Assembly: GCF_051251085.1 (NCBI RefSeq)
Contig: NZ_JBPCZH010000005.1
Span: forward strand, 1-64,000
From: Cernens ardua
Lineage (GTDB): Bacteria; Pseudomonadota; Gammaproteobacteria; Pseudomonadales; Halomonadaceae
Direction: 5' to 3'
DNA: 64,000 nucleotides
Shown here piece after piece: positions 25,997 through 35,090 of this stretch (position 1 is the first letter of the stretch; each line of letters starts with the position of its first letter). Both the position numbers and the translations under genes were made by a program. The notes beneath the pieces are model-generated. The model saw only the letters and a program-made list of their open reading frames with translations, ran no database searches and was not told where the DNA came from.

Positions 25997-26743
25997 ATGG
26001 CTTGGCTGCAGTGTCGTTTTTATTCGGAAGTGCTTGAGATTGATACGTCCCTTCAGGCCATTATCCCGGAAGGTGGTGAGGGGCCATGGCCCACACTGTA
26101 TTTGCTGCATGGCTTGAGTGACGATGAAAGTGGCTGGTGTCGGATGACATCGATTGAACGCTATGCCAGACAATATCAGCTCGCGGTGATTATGCCCGCC
26201 TGTGGGCGTGGGTATTATACGGACATGGTACATGGACCAAATTGGTACGAATTCCTGACACAGGAAGTACCCCGGGTCGCTGGTCGACTGTTCCCGCTTT
26301 CACATGAACGACAGGATACCTTTGTAGCGGGCCTCTCGATGGGAGGATACGGTGCTTTCAAATGGGCCTTGAATGAACCTGAACGCTTTGCTGCCGCGGC
26401 TAGCCTTTCAGGTTCTCTGGATATTCTTGCGGTACAAAAGCGTAAGACCGTTCCTTCGGATTTCATTAATATTTTCGGTGATACCGATCCCTCGGGTACT
26501 TCCGGCGATCTATTGGCACTTGTAAAACATGCCCCTCTGAATATTTCAGAATTACCGCGTCTTTATCAGTGGTGTGGTACCGAGGATCATCTTTACAGCG
26601 TCAATGCGGCTTTTAGGGATGCTGCACGGGAACGTGGTATTGCGCTTGATTATAGTGAGGCACCCGGAGATCATGATTGGCGCTATTGGGATGAGCAAAT
26701 CGCCACGGTGCTGGCATGGCTACCACTTCGAAAACAACATTGA
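25997..26743 (+). CDS. alpha/beta-hydrolase, tributyrin esterase / S-formylglutathione hydrolase family
   Basis: A 248-residue predicted cytosolic serine esterase (putative_esterase family, EstA-like). The oxyanion region LLHGLSDDESGW (about 36-47), nucleophile elbow GLSMGGYGAFKWAL (Ser near 118) and C-terminal His in GDHDWRYWDEQI complete the expected triad, with an Asp in the CGTEDHLY region. It could act on short-chain acyl esters. I chose ATG 25997 (AAGAGG upstream); the frame is open to 25925, but that extension has no ribosome-binding site. It precedes the gamma-glutamyltransferase-like gene by about 100 bases. Confidence 0.87.
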   Translation: MAWLQCRFYSEVLEIDTSLQAIIPEGGEGPWPTLYLLHGLSDDESGWCRMTSIERYARQYQLAVIMPACGRGYYTDMVHGPNWYEFLTQEVPRVAGRLFPLSHERQDTFVAGLSMGGYGAFKWALNEPERFAAAASLSGSLDILAVQKRKTVPSDFINIFGDTDPSGTSGDLLALVKHAPLNISELPRLYQWCGTEDHLYSVNAAFRDAARERGIALDYSEAPGDHDWRYWDEQIATVLAWLPLRKQH

Positions 26744-26840
26744 TGTGCTGTGATGAAGAGCGCTTTCTTTTTGATTGAGAGGCTTTTTCATTCTTGCCGA
26801 GACAGGTTTCTAACTCACATTATTTTTCAGGAAATATTTA

Positions 26841-28442
26841 ATGCTTCAAAGTGCTCAATCCACGCGAGGTATGGTGGTCGCACCGCATCATCTGGCTTCT
26901 CAAACGGGGCTCTCCATTTTGCGTGAAGGGGGGAGTGCCATCGATGCCATGGTGGCCGCCGCTGCAACAATTGCCGTTGTTTATCCCCATATGAACAGTC
27001 TGGGAGGCGATGGTTTCTGGTTGATCGTACCGCCGGAAGGGGAGCCGATCGCGATCGATGCCAGCGGGCCTACGGGTTTGAGTGCGACACTGGATTACTA
27101 CTGCGATCGTGGTTACCAGCAGATTCCTTACCGTGGACTTGATGCGGCGTTAACTGTGCCTGGCACTATCAGTGGATGGCAAAAGGCGCGTGAATATGCA
27201 GAAAGGCATCACACGGCGGATAGCCTTCCCCTGGAAAGGCTTTTGGCCGATGCGTTGACCTATGCGCGGGATGGTTTTCCCGTGTCGCATTCACAATCAG
27301 TCATTACACACGAGAAGCGGGACGAATTGCGTCATGTGCCGGGTTTTGCCGAAACCTTTCTCGATAACGGTGAAACTCCGTCAGTACACGCCCGCTTTAA
27401 ACAACCTGCTTTGGCCAGAACGTTGGAGACGTTGGCTCGAAATGGGCTGGATGACTTTTACCGCGGTGAGCTAAGCCAACGCCTGATTGGTGAATGGGCA
27501 GAATTGGGCGGCATCTTGACGGAAGAGGACTTGCATCAGTATCAGGCGAAGATTGAGACGCCCCTGTGTCTAGAACACTCGATGGGAAAAATCTACAACG
27601 TGGCACCCCCTACTCAGGGGATCGTCTCTGAGCTGATTCTGGGGATTGCGGATCAACTCAATATACAGAACGTCGTCACTGAAAGTGCCGATTACGTTCA
27701 TATTCTGGTAGAAGCAACCAAGCGTGCTTTTGCCATTCGTGACCGATATGTCACAGACCCGTCACGTATGACGCATGACATGCAGGCATTCCTAACGCCT
27801 GAAGCATTGGCTGCGGAAGCATCGCAGATAAATATGGGCCATGCCGCCGCATGGGGGAGTGATAAAGGCCCGGCGGATACCATCTGGATGGGCGCGATAG
27901 ATGCAGAAGGCTGGTCTGTCTCTTTCATCCAAAGCATCTACCATGAGTTCGGTAGCGGTGTTGTTTTAAAGGATGCCGGTATTATCTTGCAAAATCGGGG
28001 GGCTTCTTTCAGCCTGAATCCATCCGACCTAAACGTGCTGGCACCCGGAATGCAACCCTTTCATACGCTTAACCCTGCGGCAGCATGTTTTCACGATGGA
28101 CGCCGTATGGTCTACGGCTGTATGGGCGGCGATGGACAACCACAAACACAATCTGCCCTCTTTACTCGGTATGCATTGTTTAATGAAGGCCTACAGCGGG
28201 CAATCACTGCGCCGCGATGGTTGCTGGGGCGTACCTGGGGCAAGAGTAGTATGAACCTGAAGCTGGAGGATCGCTTTCCACCTGCCGTAATAGAGGCGCT
28301 TGTCGCCCGCGGGCATGACGTCGAGCTATTGGCTTCTTTCAGCGAGGTTGTCGGACATGCAGGGGGCATTGTCCGCTATCCTCAGGGTATTCTGGAAGGT
28401 GCTACCGACCCCCGAAGCAATGGGCTTGCTGCAGGTTTCTAG
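26841..28442 (+). CDS. gamma-glutamyltransferase family protein (Ntn hydrolase)
   Basis: A 533-residue member of the GGT/cephalosporin acylase family. The large-subunit part has HLASQTGLSILREGGSAIDAMVAAAAT (about 14-40) and PHMNSLGGDGFWL. The autocleavage nucleophile is expected at the Thr of DTIWMGAIDAEGWSVSFIQS (near 353), followed by GSGVVLKDAGIILQNRGASFSL. There is no signal peptide, unlike periplasmic Ggt, so it is probably cytosolic like Bacillus YwrD. The substrate (glutathione, other gamma-glutamyl or acyl amides) is not readable. GGAAAT precedes the ATG. Its stop lies 12 bases from that of the convergent gene. Confidence 0.85.
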   Translation: MLQSAQSTRGMVVAPHHLASQTGLSILREGGSAIDAMVAAAATIAVVYPHMNSLGGDGFWLIVPPEGEPIAIDASGPTGLSATLDYYCDRGYQQIPYRGLDAALTVPGTISGWQKAREYAERHHTADSLPLERLLADALTYARDGFPVSHSQSVITHEKRDELRHVPGFAETFLDNGETPSVHARFKQPALARTLETLARNGLDDFYRGELSQRLIGEWAELGGILTEEDLHQYQAKIETPLCLEHSMGKIYNVAPPTQGIVSELILGIADQLNIQNVVTESADYVHILVEATKRAFAIRDRYVTDPSRMTHDMQAFLTPEALAAEASQINMGHAAAWGSDKGPADTIWMGAIDAEGWSVSFIQSIYHEFGSGVVLKDAGIILQNRGASFSLNPSDLNVLAPGMQPFHTLNPAAACFHDGRRMVYGCMGGDGQPQTQSALFTRYALFNEGLQRAITAPRWLLGRTWGKSSMNLKLEDRFPPAVIEALVARGHDVELLASFSEVVGHAGGIVRYPQGILEGATDPRSNGLAAGF

Positions 28443-28454
28443 CCTATGTGAATC

Positions 28455-29573
28455 TCATTGGGAACGGTCGTCATCATAGCGTGTTTTCCAACGTTGTATG
28501 GCGATCTCTTCCTTGATGACCTGCAAGCATTCAATCATTAACTGGCTGAATTGTTGTTCACTGACGAGTGAATCCTGAAGTGTGTTATTGAAGGCATCGT
28601 GTACGATGCTCTGGATGGCCGCTTCGTATGAAGGTGAATACATGCTTTGGTGGGTTTCCCTGACCAGCTGTTCCACGACATCAGTGAGGCTGCTTTCTAA
28701 CATATGGGTCATGCTTTTACCAAACGGGAGCTGGTTAAGTGCTTTCACGCCTGAATTGGCACTCACCACTCGGCGCGTTGTCTGTTTCAGATAATTTTCC
28801 AACTGGGCCGAATGTTCTCGTCCAATAGAACGGCTGATATCCAGCACATGTTGACTGATATAGCTGACCCATTGTTCCTGATAAGGGATTAGTACGCGTG
28901 AGATCATGTTCTGCTTCAGGCCATTTCCTTCACGAAGGTCTTCCTGGGCATTACTCAATAGTTTGTTCGCAATACGGTCTGAAAGCTCTTCCATCACAAT
29001 GTCATAATACTTGTGAAAGAAGGCGTAGGTTTTCCACGTTCTGACATTGATCGTACCGCTGTTTTGAAGGCGGATTCCCAAACCGATGACTCGAAGAATA
29101 CGCAGCCAACGCAACCCGGGAAAGGGGAGTGAGCCGAGTACGTCATACCAATGCACGAATGGATAAAAGAACCAGCGATAATAATGTTTGTTGATGATCG
29201 ACATGATCCATCCCGCCGCGAGGTCGACGACAAAAAAAGCGACAAAACAGAGGTCGATATGCGTCTCGTTAACCGAGGCCCAATGGGCATGGTTATTAAG
29301 AACCGGTGAAATATCACTGAGTAGAGAGGGCAACGGCGTATGGCGATAAAACCAATCAAAGATGATCAGAAACAGGCTAATGATAGCTGCGATGATCGCA
29401 ATAACATCCCAAAGCTCATACCACTTGGCCTGGCGTCGTGACAGTCGTTGCTGCATAAAGGGGCGCGTCTTGTCCTTATCGGGCGAGTGAGTGTCTGAAA
29501 GCGGAATGTCTGCTTCCCGCCCGCTGGCGATGTTGTCCCTTGCGTCATGTGTCGAAAACCTGGATCTACCCAT
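28455..29573 (-). CDS. ion channel-like membrane protein with long soluble tail, function unknown
   Basis: The protein has 372 residues. After a polar N-terminus (about 1-45) come hydrophobic helices near 55-75 and 105-130 and a probable short one near 140-150. GLRWLRILRVIGLGIRL then places Arg at roughly every third position, like the S4 voltage-sensor helix. The C-terminal ~190 residues are helical and polar, with no pore-loop signature seen. I do not recognise a named family. Its ATG lies 3 bases after the MATE gene's stop, with GGGAG nine bases upstream, so the two are probably co-transcribed. Confidence 0.72.
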   Translation of the reverse strand: MGRSRFSTHDARDNIASGREADIPLSDTHSPDKDKTRPFMQQRLSRRQAKWYELWDVIAIIAAIISLFLIIFDWFYRHTPLPSLLSDISPVLNNHAHWASVNETHIDLCFVAFFVVDLAAGWIMSIINKHYYRWFFYPFVHWYDVLGSLPFPGLRWLRILRVIGLGIRLQNSGTINVRTWKTYAFFHKYYDIVMEELSDRIANKLLSNAQEDLREGNGLKQNMISRVLIPYQEQWVSYISQHVLDISRSIGREHSAQLENYLKQTTRRVVSANSGVKALNQLPFGKSMTHMLESSLTDVVEQLVRETHQSMYSPSYEAAIQSIVHDAFNNTLQDSLVSEQQFSQLMIECLQVIKEEIAIQRWKTRYDDDRSQ

Positions 29574-29576
29574 GTG

Positions 29577-30944
29577 CTATGACTCCCTGACAGGCGTTGA
29601 AGACCATCTTCCCTTGCGCCACTTCAGATAAATACCGCTCAAGCTGGCAGAACGTACCAATGTAAACATCATGAAGGAAAACCATAAACCATTATTGCCC
29701 CAGCTTCGGGTGAAATACCATGTTGGCAGAAAAACGAAAAGTGAGAGCAATAACGTATCACGCATGGGTTTTGTGGCCGTGGCACCTACAAACACACCAT
29801 CCATCAAATAGGCCCAGACGGCAATCAACGGCATGATGATCATCCAGGGCAAGTACGTCTGCGCAGCGTCCTGAACACTCTTCAGACTTGTCAACAGCTC
29901 AATTAGCCATGAGCCAAATACTGCAAGCAGCACGGAGGCTGTCAATGCTGTCCAGAACGATAAACGGGCGCAGGCACGTACGGATGCGCCGAACAGGTCA
30001 AAGCGTTTGGCGCCGATAGCACTGCCCGTCATGGCTTCAGCAGATTGTGCAAAACCATCCAGCGCGTATGACGTCAGCATCAGGAATTCCATCAGTACTG
30101 CATTGGCTGCCAGCAGCGTGGTGCCTGACACTGCACCCCGTGATGTAAAGAAAGTATTCACGAACAATAGGCACAGGGTACGAATGAAGAGATATTTATT
30201 GACGTTGAACAGTGCCAGATAATCGTCAATATGTTTGAGCATGGTGGTGGCAAACTTTCCTGATAATTGTCCACTCCGTCGCCATATCAGGGCGATACCT
30301 ACCAGCAGAGTGAAGTAATCGGAAACTAGTGAAGCCCATGCTACGCCATTGCTGTGTAATCCCATCCATAATACGAACAGTAGTAATAACAGGATGTTGA
30401 TGCTATTGCTGACCAGTACCAACAGCAATGTTGTCCGTGAATGCTGTTGCCCTAGAAACCAGCCGAGAATCACATAATTGGCCAGCACTGCAGGTGCCGA
30501 GAAAATTCGGATGTGTGCAAATTGCGTCGCCAGTGCCTGTACGCTTGGACTGCCCCCAATCAAATGAATTGCCCACGGGATAATCAGCGGCGAGAGTGCA
30601 ATAAGGAGAATGCCAAGCGAACAGGCCGTTGCCAGTGATTGCATCAATATCCTGCGTAAACGGTCGTCGCTTTCTTGCCCGAAGGCCTGTGAGGTCAATC
30701 CCGTTGTTCCCATGCGAAGAAAACCAAACGCCCAGAACAGGAGGTCGAAAAGGGTGGTGCCTAATGTGACGGCGCCCAAATAACGTGCGTTGGATAGATG
30801 CCCGACCGCGGCAGTACCAATCAGACCAAGTAACGGAACGCTAATATTGGACAGAATGATGGGCCATGCCAGATGCCATACCTTGCGCATTGGAACATGA
30901 GGTGGGGGCGAGGTGATAGCGTGCTCGGGCATGGCATTGGACAT
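29577..30944 (-). CDS. MATE family efflux transporter, DinF-like
   Basis: A 455-residue inner-membrane antiporter with about twelve helices. It carries the MATE fold's N-half signature (WPIILSNISVPLLGLIGTAAVGHL) and FGFLRMGTTGLTSQAFGQ, as in DinF-type members. Such proteins expel cationic drugs or oxidised metabolites in exchange for Na+ or H+. The substrate is unknown. It is followed by the channel-like gene (3-base gap) and preceded by the ferredoxin gene, 66 bases upstream. Confidence 0.9.
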   Translation of the reverse strand: MSNAMPEHAITSPPPHVPMRKVWHLAWPIILSNISVPLLGLIGTAAVGHLSNARYLGAVTLGTTLFDLLFWAFGFLRMGTTGLTSQAFGQESDDRLRRILMQSLATACSLGILLIALSPLIIPWAIHLIGGSPSVQALATQFAHIRIFSAPAVLANYVILGWFLGQQHSRTTLLLVLVSNSINILLLLLFVLWMGLHSNGVAWASLVSDYFTLLVGIALIWRRSGQLSGKFATTMLKHIDDYLALFNVNKYLFIRTLCLLFVNTFFTSRGAVSGTTLLAANAVLMEFLMLTSYALDGFAQSAEAMTGSAIGAKRFDLFGASVRACARLSFWTALTASVLLAVFGSWLIELLTSLKSVQDAAQTYLPWMIIMPLIAVWAYLMDGVFVGATATKPMRDTLLLSLFVFLPTWYFTRSWGNNGLWFSFMMFTLVRSASLSGIYLKWRKGRWSSTPVRES

Positions 30945-31010
30945 GGCGACAATATAATCAGGAAAGCGAGTATAGACTGGAAATTGAGTATAAAAAGGAA
31001 AGAGCGTTGC

Positions 31011-31265
31011 TTATTCGCTGCTGGAAGTAATCAATTCATACTTGGCCATCAGTTGAGCATGGCTCTCTGCGTGTTGAGGATCGTGTGGAATACAATCCAC
31101 AGGGCATACCTGCTGACACTGAGGCTCATCGAAATGTCCTACACACTCGGTACAAAGCGTGGGATCAATTTCGTAGATCTCTTCACCGGGATAAATAGCA
31201 CCATTGGGACACTCTGGTTCACATACATCACAGTTGATGCATTCATCCGTAATCATCAACGCCAT
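31011..31265 (-). CDS. YfhL-family 2[4Fe-4S] ferredoxin
   Basis: An 84-residue cytosolic ferredoxin. The first cluster motif, CINCDVCEPECP (about 9-20), is classic CxxCxxCxxxCP. The second, CTECVGHFDEPQCQQVCPVDC, has the longer spacing typical of YfhL and Allochromatium-type ferredoxins. The C-terminal helix is also typical. I chose ATG 31265, with GAGGAAG upstream; the open frame extends 10 codons further. It follows coaD by 56 bases, the same coaD-fdx order as in pseudomonads. Confidence 0.93.
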   Translation of the reverse strand: MALMITDECINCDVCEPECPNGAIYPGEEIYEIDPTLCTECVGHFDEPQCQQVCPVDCIPHDPQHAESHAQLMAKYELITSSSE

Positions 31266-31321
31266 GATTGATCTTCCTCTGCCATGCTCTGGCAATTGCT
31301 GATATGCGCGTACTTAAACCA

Positions 31322-31810
31322 CTATTGGGGACGGGCAGAAAAGCGGACTTGTAATGCCTCGGCGACCGGTGGTGGAACCAGCCTGGATACATCCCCTCCC
31401 AGGCGTGCTATTTCCCTCACAATACTAGAGGAAATACCCGCATATTCGGGGGAGGCCGGAAGAAACAGGCTTTCTGTTCCCGGTCGCTGTATCCGATTGA
31501 TCTGCGCCAATTGGGCTTCGTACTCCATATCATGACTGCTACGAATACCCCGTACCATAGTGTACGCCTGCTGCTCATTCAGTAAGTCAGTCATTAGCCC
31601 TTCAAAGCCGATCACCGAGACATTGGGCAAATCGTGGGAAACGGTTTCAAGTAATCCGATACGTTCCTCAAGACGGAATATTGGCTGCTTGCCTGCGCTG
31701 GCAGCCACCGCCACAACCACCTCGTCAAATAGCGGCGCAATACGCTTGATGATATCCAGGTGCCCCAGTGTGACAGGATCAAACGTGCCCGGATAAATAA
31801 CCTTGGTCAT
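31322..31810 (-). CDS. coaD: phosphopantetheine adenylyltransferase
   Basis: A 162-residue cytosolic enzyme that converts 4'-phosphopantetheine and ATP to dephospho-CoA, the penultimate step of CoA synthesis. It shows the nucleotidyltransferase motif YPGTFDPVTLGHLD (T/HxGH, about 6-19), VRGIRSSHDMEYE and the C-terminal ISSSIVREIA. The length matches E. coli CoaD (159). I chose ATG 31810 because the fold begins directly after it; the frame is open 6 codons upstream. Confidence 0.97.
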   Translation of the reverse strand: MTKVIYPGTFDPVTLGHLDIIKRIAPLFDEVVVAVAASAGKQPIFRLEERIGLLETVSHDLPNVSVIGFEGLMTDLLNEQQAYTMVRGIRSSHDMEYEAQLAQINRIQRPGTESLFLPASPEYAGISSSIVREIARLGGDVSRLVPPPVAEALQVRFSARPQ

Positions 31811-31949
31811 GGCGAGACGTGTCTCCATTAATGCGACGGCGCAGCGTGACAGAATGGACTCATGCTTTCTTGTTTCCCGAAAGAACCGTTCTCTGGCGAT
31901 TGGAAATCAACAGAGAACGAAATCAATAGAGTTTCCGGGGCTGCGGCGC

Positions 31950-33854
31950 TTACCTGATCGTACCAAATGGGTTTTCGATATCCAACGAAATCGGCTGTGC
32001 GTACCCCGGAATCGAGATCTTTTCAGCCGTAATCTCCAGCTCTGGCCCTTCCAGCACATTTTCACCAAAGACATAACGTGGCGAGAATTCACCGGATAGT
32101 GAACGCTCTTCGAATGCTTCGGCTGCCTGACGCACGTGATCCCGCTTATGACGCCACTCAGTCATGGCCTTTTCACCGTGGCGCTGTTTAAGCAGCTTTT
32201 CCGTCACTTCAGGTGATAGTAAGGGGGCTGTTGCGTTATTCCCACCGAAGCCTTTGGCATTGATAAAGGCAATGTCGGCATGGGATTCCGCCGTTTTTTG
32301 CTGAAGCGAAAGGCATTCGGCGTATACGTCATCTGCCACTTGGTCCAGATGCGCAATCCCCGGCATCAGTTTGTGGGAGAAGCCACTTAATGCACTGGTG
32401 ATTTGATCACCTGCAGCGCTTCCCTGAGTATGCCCGATGAAGGATTTGATCGCTGTTACCGGCCATTCCCTGATATCGAAGGCTGTCGCTACCTGATGCA
32501 GTACGTGAGATTCTGTCGTCCTGTTCTTCGGTGTGCTGGTGCCATGCGCATGGACATAGCTGCGTTCACGAATGGCATCCTCACCGAGCATGGAACGTGC
32601 AAAGGCCACGCTTTTCGCTAGAGTGATGTAATTGCCGATACCCGGGGCCGAAATGGAGCGTTTCCAGCCGTCAGCGTTGACATGCACCTCCGGTACACAA
32701 CCGAGAATTTCTGCACCCAATTCAAGCGCCAATGAATCGTCCATCAGTAAAATGAACTGCGATGCTTCCGCAATGGTGAAACCACAGTTCTTGGCGAAAG
32801 GGCGACACGCACGCTGATAGTCTTCGTCGGTCAACAGTTCCAGAGCATCGAGTGCCTTTAGGCTGTTATCGTCCGCCAATGCGCTCATGGCGCGGAAACC
32901 TTCGATGATTTCAGGCGTGACCGGTGCGTCTGCTGTACCTACCATGACAACACGGCGACGGCCTTCACGGATATCTTCTACTGCAGCACGCAAGTTATAA
33001 AGGAACGTGGCGCACGCGCCGAAGAGTCCGGCGGTTGTCCCCACATTGCCAAGCACATAGGCATTCAGGAAGTCGGCAGGCATTTGCCCATAGCCCAACG
33101 GCATCTGTTTGGAGGTTGCCCGTTGCCCTGTGACATAGCTTTGCAACAGTCCACCCCAACCTTGCTTATCGAGTTGCCCGGTGGAGTTGCTGGCGTATAC
33201 GCCAATTTTATCCGGCGCGACGTGGTCGATAACCGTTTGCCAGTCAAGACCGCTCTGCCCTAGACAGTCCGATGCACCAAAGATGGTCATGGCGAGGGCG
33301 CGTGGATGGTGGACACTCCGATAGAACGCCGTTGGCTCAAACCCGGTAGGAAGCTGCCCGGCACTGTTAACCAGCGGTTTCTTGTGGTCCGGTAACAGGG
33401 CATGGAATTCACCTGCCGGGATGTTCACTTGTACGGTTTTCGAGTCTATTTCGCTTACCTGCCATGTTTCAGGCACTGTTTCCGGCAGCTCTCTCTTGCG
33501 CAGTGTGAACTGTACAGGTTCGTGCAATTCAAGCCTGGCATTGCTATTGGCAACAATACCCTCGGCCCCGAATGCGGGTTCTTCCGTACGGCGAATCAGC
33601 GTATGGTTCAGGATATAATCCCGATGTTGGGCCACGATCTCTTTTGGAGTAGAAACATCACCGTTGCTGTTGAGCCATTCCCCTTGCGCGTTTCTGTGGG
33701 CCAGTCCCATCAGCGAAGCGAGCCCCAGTAGGGTATTCTCGTGATCTTCACTGGATAGGGCGTCAAGGACGGTGCGTCTGAAGGCCTGATGCCCTGACAC
33801 TCTACCGGCGGGATTAATACCTCCCATCCCGACAATTACTGGTAAATAAGACAA
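31950..33854 (-). CDS. fabY: beta-ketoacyl synthase FabY (fatty acid initiation)
   Basis: The product has 634 residues, the size of Pseudomonas FabY. It probably condenses acetyl-CoA with malonyl-ACP to start fatty acid synthesis, a job done by FabH in E. coli. It is a thiolase-fold KAS: the catalytic Cys lies near 281 (GLFGACATF), and His residues are in YVHAHGTSTPKN and KSFIGHTQGSAAGDQ. I chose the TTG at 33854 with GAGG upstream; the protein then begins SYLPVIVGMGGINPAGR, like FabY. The frame is open 36 codons further, but that extension looks non-coding. Whether fabH exists elsewhere is unknown. Confidence 0.88.
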   Translation of the reverse strand: MSYLPVIVGMGGINPAGRVSGHQAFRRTVLDALSSEDHENTLLGLASLMGLAHRNAQGEWLNSNGDVSTPKEIVAQHRDYILNHTLIRRTEEPAFGAEGIVANSNARLELHEPVQFTLRKRELPETVPETWQVSEIDSKTVQVNIPAGEFHALLPDHKKPLVNSAGQLPTGFEPTAFYRSVHHPRALAMTIFGASDCLGQSGLDWQTVIDHVAPDKIGVYASNSTGQLDKQGWGGLLQSYVTGQRATSKQMPLGYGQMPADFLNAYVLGNVGTTAGLFGACATFLYNLRAAVEDIREGRRRVVMVGTADAPVTPEIIEGFRAMSALADDNSLKALDALELLTDEDYQRACRPFAKNCGFTIAEASQFILLMDDSLALELGAEILGCVPEVHVNADGWKRSISAPGIGNYITLAKSVAFARSMLGEDAIRERSYVHAHGTSTPKNRTTESHVLHQVATAFDIREWPVTAIKSFIGHTQGSAAGDQITSALSGFSHKLMPGIAHLDQVADDVYAECLSLQQKTAESHADIAFINAKGFGGNNATAPLLSPEVTEKLLKQRHGEKAMTEWRHKRDHVRQAAEAFEERSLSGEFSPRYVFGENVLEGPELEITAEKISIPGYAQPISLDIENPFGTIR

Positions 33855-34171
33855 GCCTGAATCCTCACTCTTGCACGGCCGCCACCTCAGAAACAAGACG
33901 AGTGAAATTGCACTCCGCCATCCGAGTAATGGCAAACCGCTGAAATACTGTAGATATATCAATATACTATGCGCAATGCTTCACACTTGGAAGCATTCAG
34001 AGAGTGACTATGACGGTCAAAGCGATTTCAGCTAAAAACGACAATAATCACAGACGCACACAAAACTTTTAGCGATGATACCATTGCAGAGTAAAGCCCG
34101 TCATGGAGCGGCAATAAATTAATTGAAAGGTTTAGATACACTGTTCTTGAACAGTGGTCCCGAGATCAAGC
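33855..34171. other. divergent spacer, fabY / TrmB-like gene
   Basis: A spacer of about 317 bases without a gene. It carries an 18-bp palindrome (34139-34156) just before the TrmB-like start. The stretch TAGATATATCAATATAC near 33955 is AT-rich and may be part of the fabY promoter. Confidence 0.5.
34139..34156. promoter_or_regulatory. 18-bp palindrome just upstream of the TrmB-like gene
   Basis: CACTGTTC-TT-GAACAGTG is perfectly symmetric and ends 15 bases before ATG 34172. TAGATA (34133-34138) directly upstream could be a -10 element, so a repressor here would block transcription start. It resembles but does not match LexA (CTGT-N6-ACAG instead of N8). Confidence 0.55.
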
Positions 34172-34837
34172 ATGCAGGCCAATTCAACCCCCGTTTACAG
34201 CACTCAGCAAGGCCCACATTCTGACCTTGAAAGGCAGGTTCGGCGTGCACTTTCATCGACGTGGCAACGCCCATTCGCTGAACATAGTCGTCGGGCATTC
34301 GATGAGAGTATGGCGTGGCGCGCCCGTTATCCGCATTCCCCGCTGATTCTGGATTCCGGCTGTGGCGTAGGCCTTTCAACGCGTCAATTGGCAGAAGCCT
34401 TTCCGGAAAGCGTGGTGATCGGAGTTGACCGCAGTGATGATCGCTTGAATCGTGAACATGGTGTTCTACCTGAAAACGCGTTACTGGTAAGGGCGGATCT
34501 AGTGGACTTCTGGCGTCTTATGCGGCACGCAGAAGTCTCTGTCAGCCAGCATTATCTTCTGTACCCCAACCCGTATCCGAAAGCCTCCCAGCTGAAGTAT
34601 CGTTGGCAAGGGCATCCCGTGTTGCCGGATTTGCTGGCGCTTGGAGGAAGGCTTGAAATGCGGACCAATTGGGATATCTATGCGCATGAGTTTGCTCTGG
34701 CGGTCGAATGGGCCAAGGGCATAGTGTGTTGCGCTAAGCCTTTCGATCCCGGCGAGCACTACCTGACGCATTTCGAACGTAAATATAGCCAAAGCGGGCA
34801 TGTTCTCTGGCGTGTGGTTGCAGAGCTATCTGAATGA
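34172..34837 (+). CDS. TrmB-like SAM-dependent methyltransferase
   Basis: A 221-residue class I methyltransferase. Motif I is LDSGCGVGLSTRQLAEAFP (about 60-78), with the acidic IGVDRSDDR strand. LLYPNPYPKASQLKYRWQGHP stands where true TrmB has FPDPWxKxRHxKRR. TrmB makes 7-methylguanosine at tRNA position 46. The loss of the DPW/KRR signature suggests a divergent paralogue; the substrate is uncertain. ATG 34172 is preferred over the GTG at 34154. A palindrome precedes it. Confidence 0.72.
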   Translation: MQANSTPVYSTQQGPHSDLERQVRRALSSTWQRPFAEHSRRAFDESMAWRARYPHSPLILDSGCGVGLSTRQLAEAFPESVVIGVDRSDDRLNREHGVLPENALLVRADLVDFWRLMRHAEVSVSQHYLLYPNPYPKASQLKYRWQGHPVLPDLLALGGRLEMRTNWDIYAHEFALAVEWAKGIVCCAKPFDPGEHYLTHFERKYSQSGHVLWRVVAELSE

Positions 34838-35090
34838 TGCCGGTGGCCAACGCTTGTCTTCCGTATGAATTGCCAGATAAAAATGCTGTAGTAAACACGT
34901 GTTTGAGGTCATTAATGCATGAAAATCGGCAACTAATGCTGAGTGGGCCTGCTTCCCGTGCTAGAGTAATAACCCTATAGGCTTTATTTGACTGGGCGAA
35001 TAGTCCTTGCTGTTCAGTACCGGCTTATAATCTTGCAAGGTAAACCTGTAGTACTGCCTTGCCAACCATCAGGTTTGAGGAGAAAAAGCG

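Noticed and set aside
31903..31930. A short imperfect repeat GAAATCAAYAGAG between fabY and coaD.
   Set aside because: Only two short copies with a gap; this is not stronger than chance in an AT-rich stretch.
34139..34156. The palindrome looked like a LexA box.
   Set aside because: The CTGT and ACAG ends are 6 bases apart, not 8, and the gene is not a known SOS gene.
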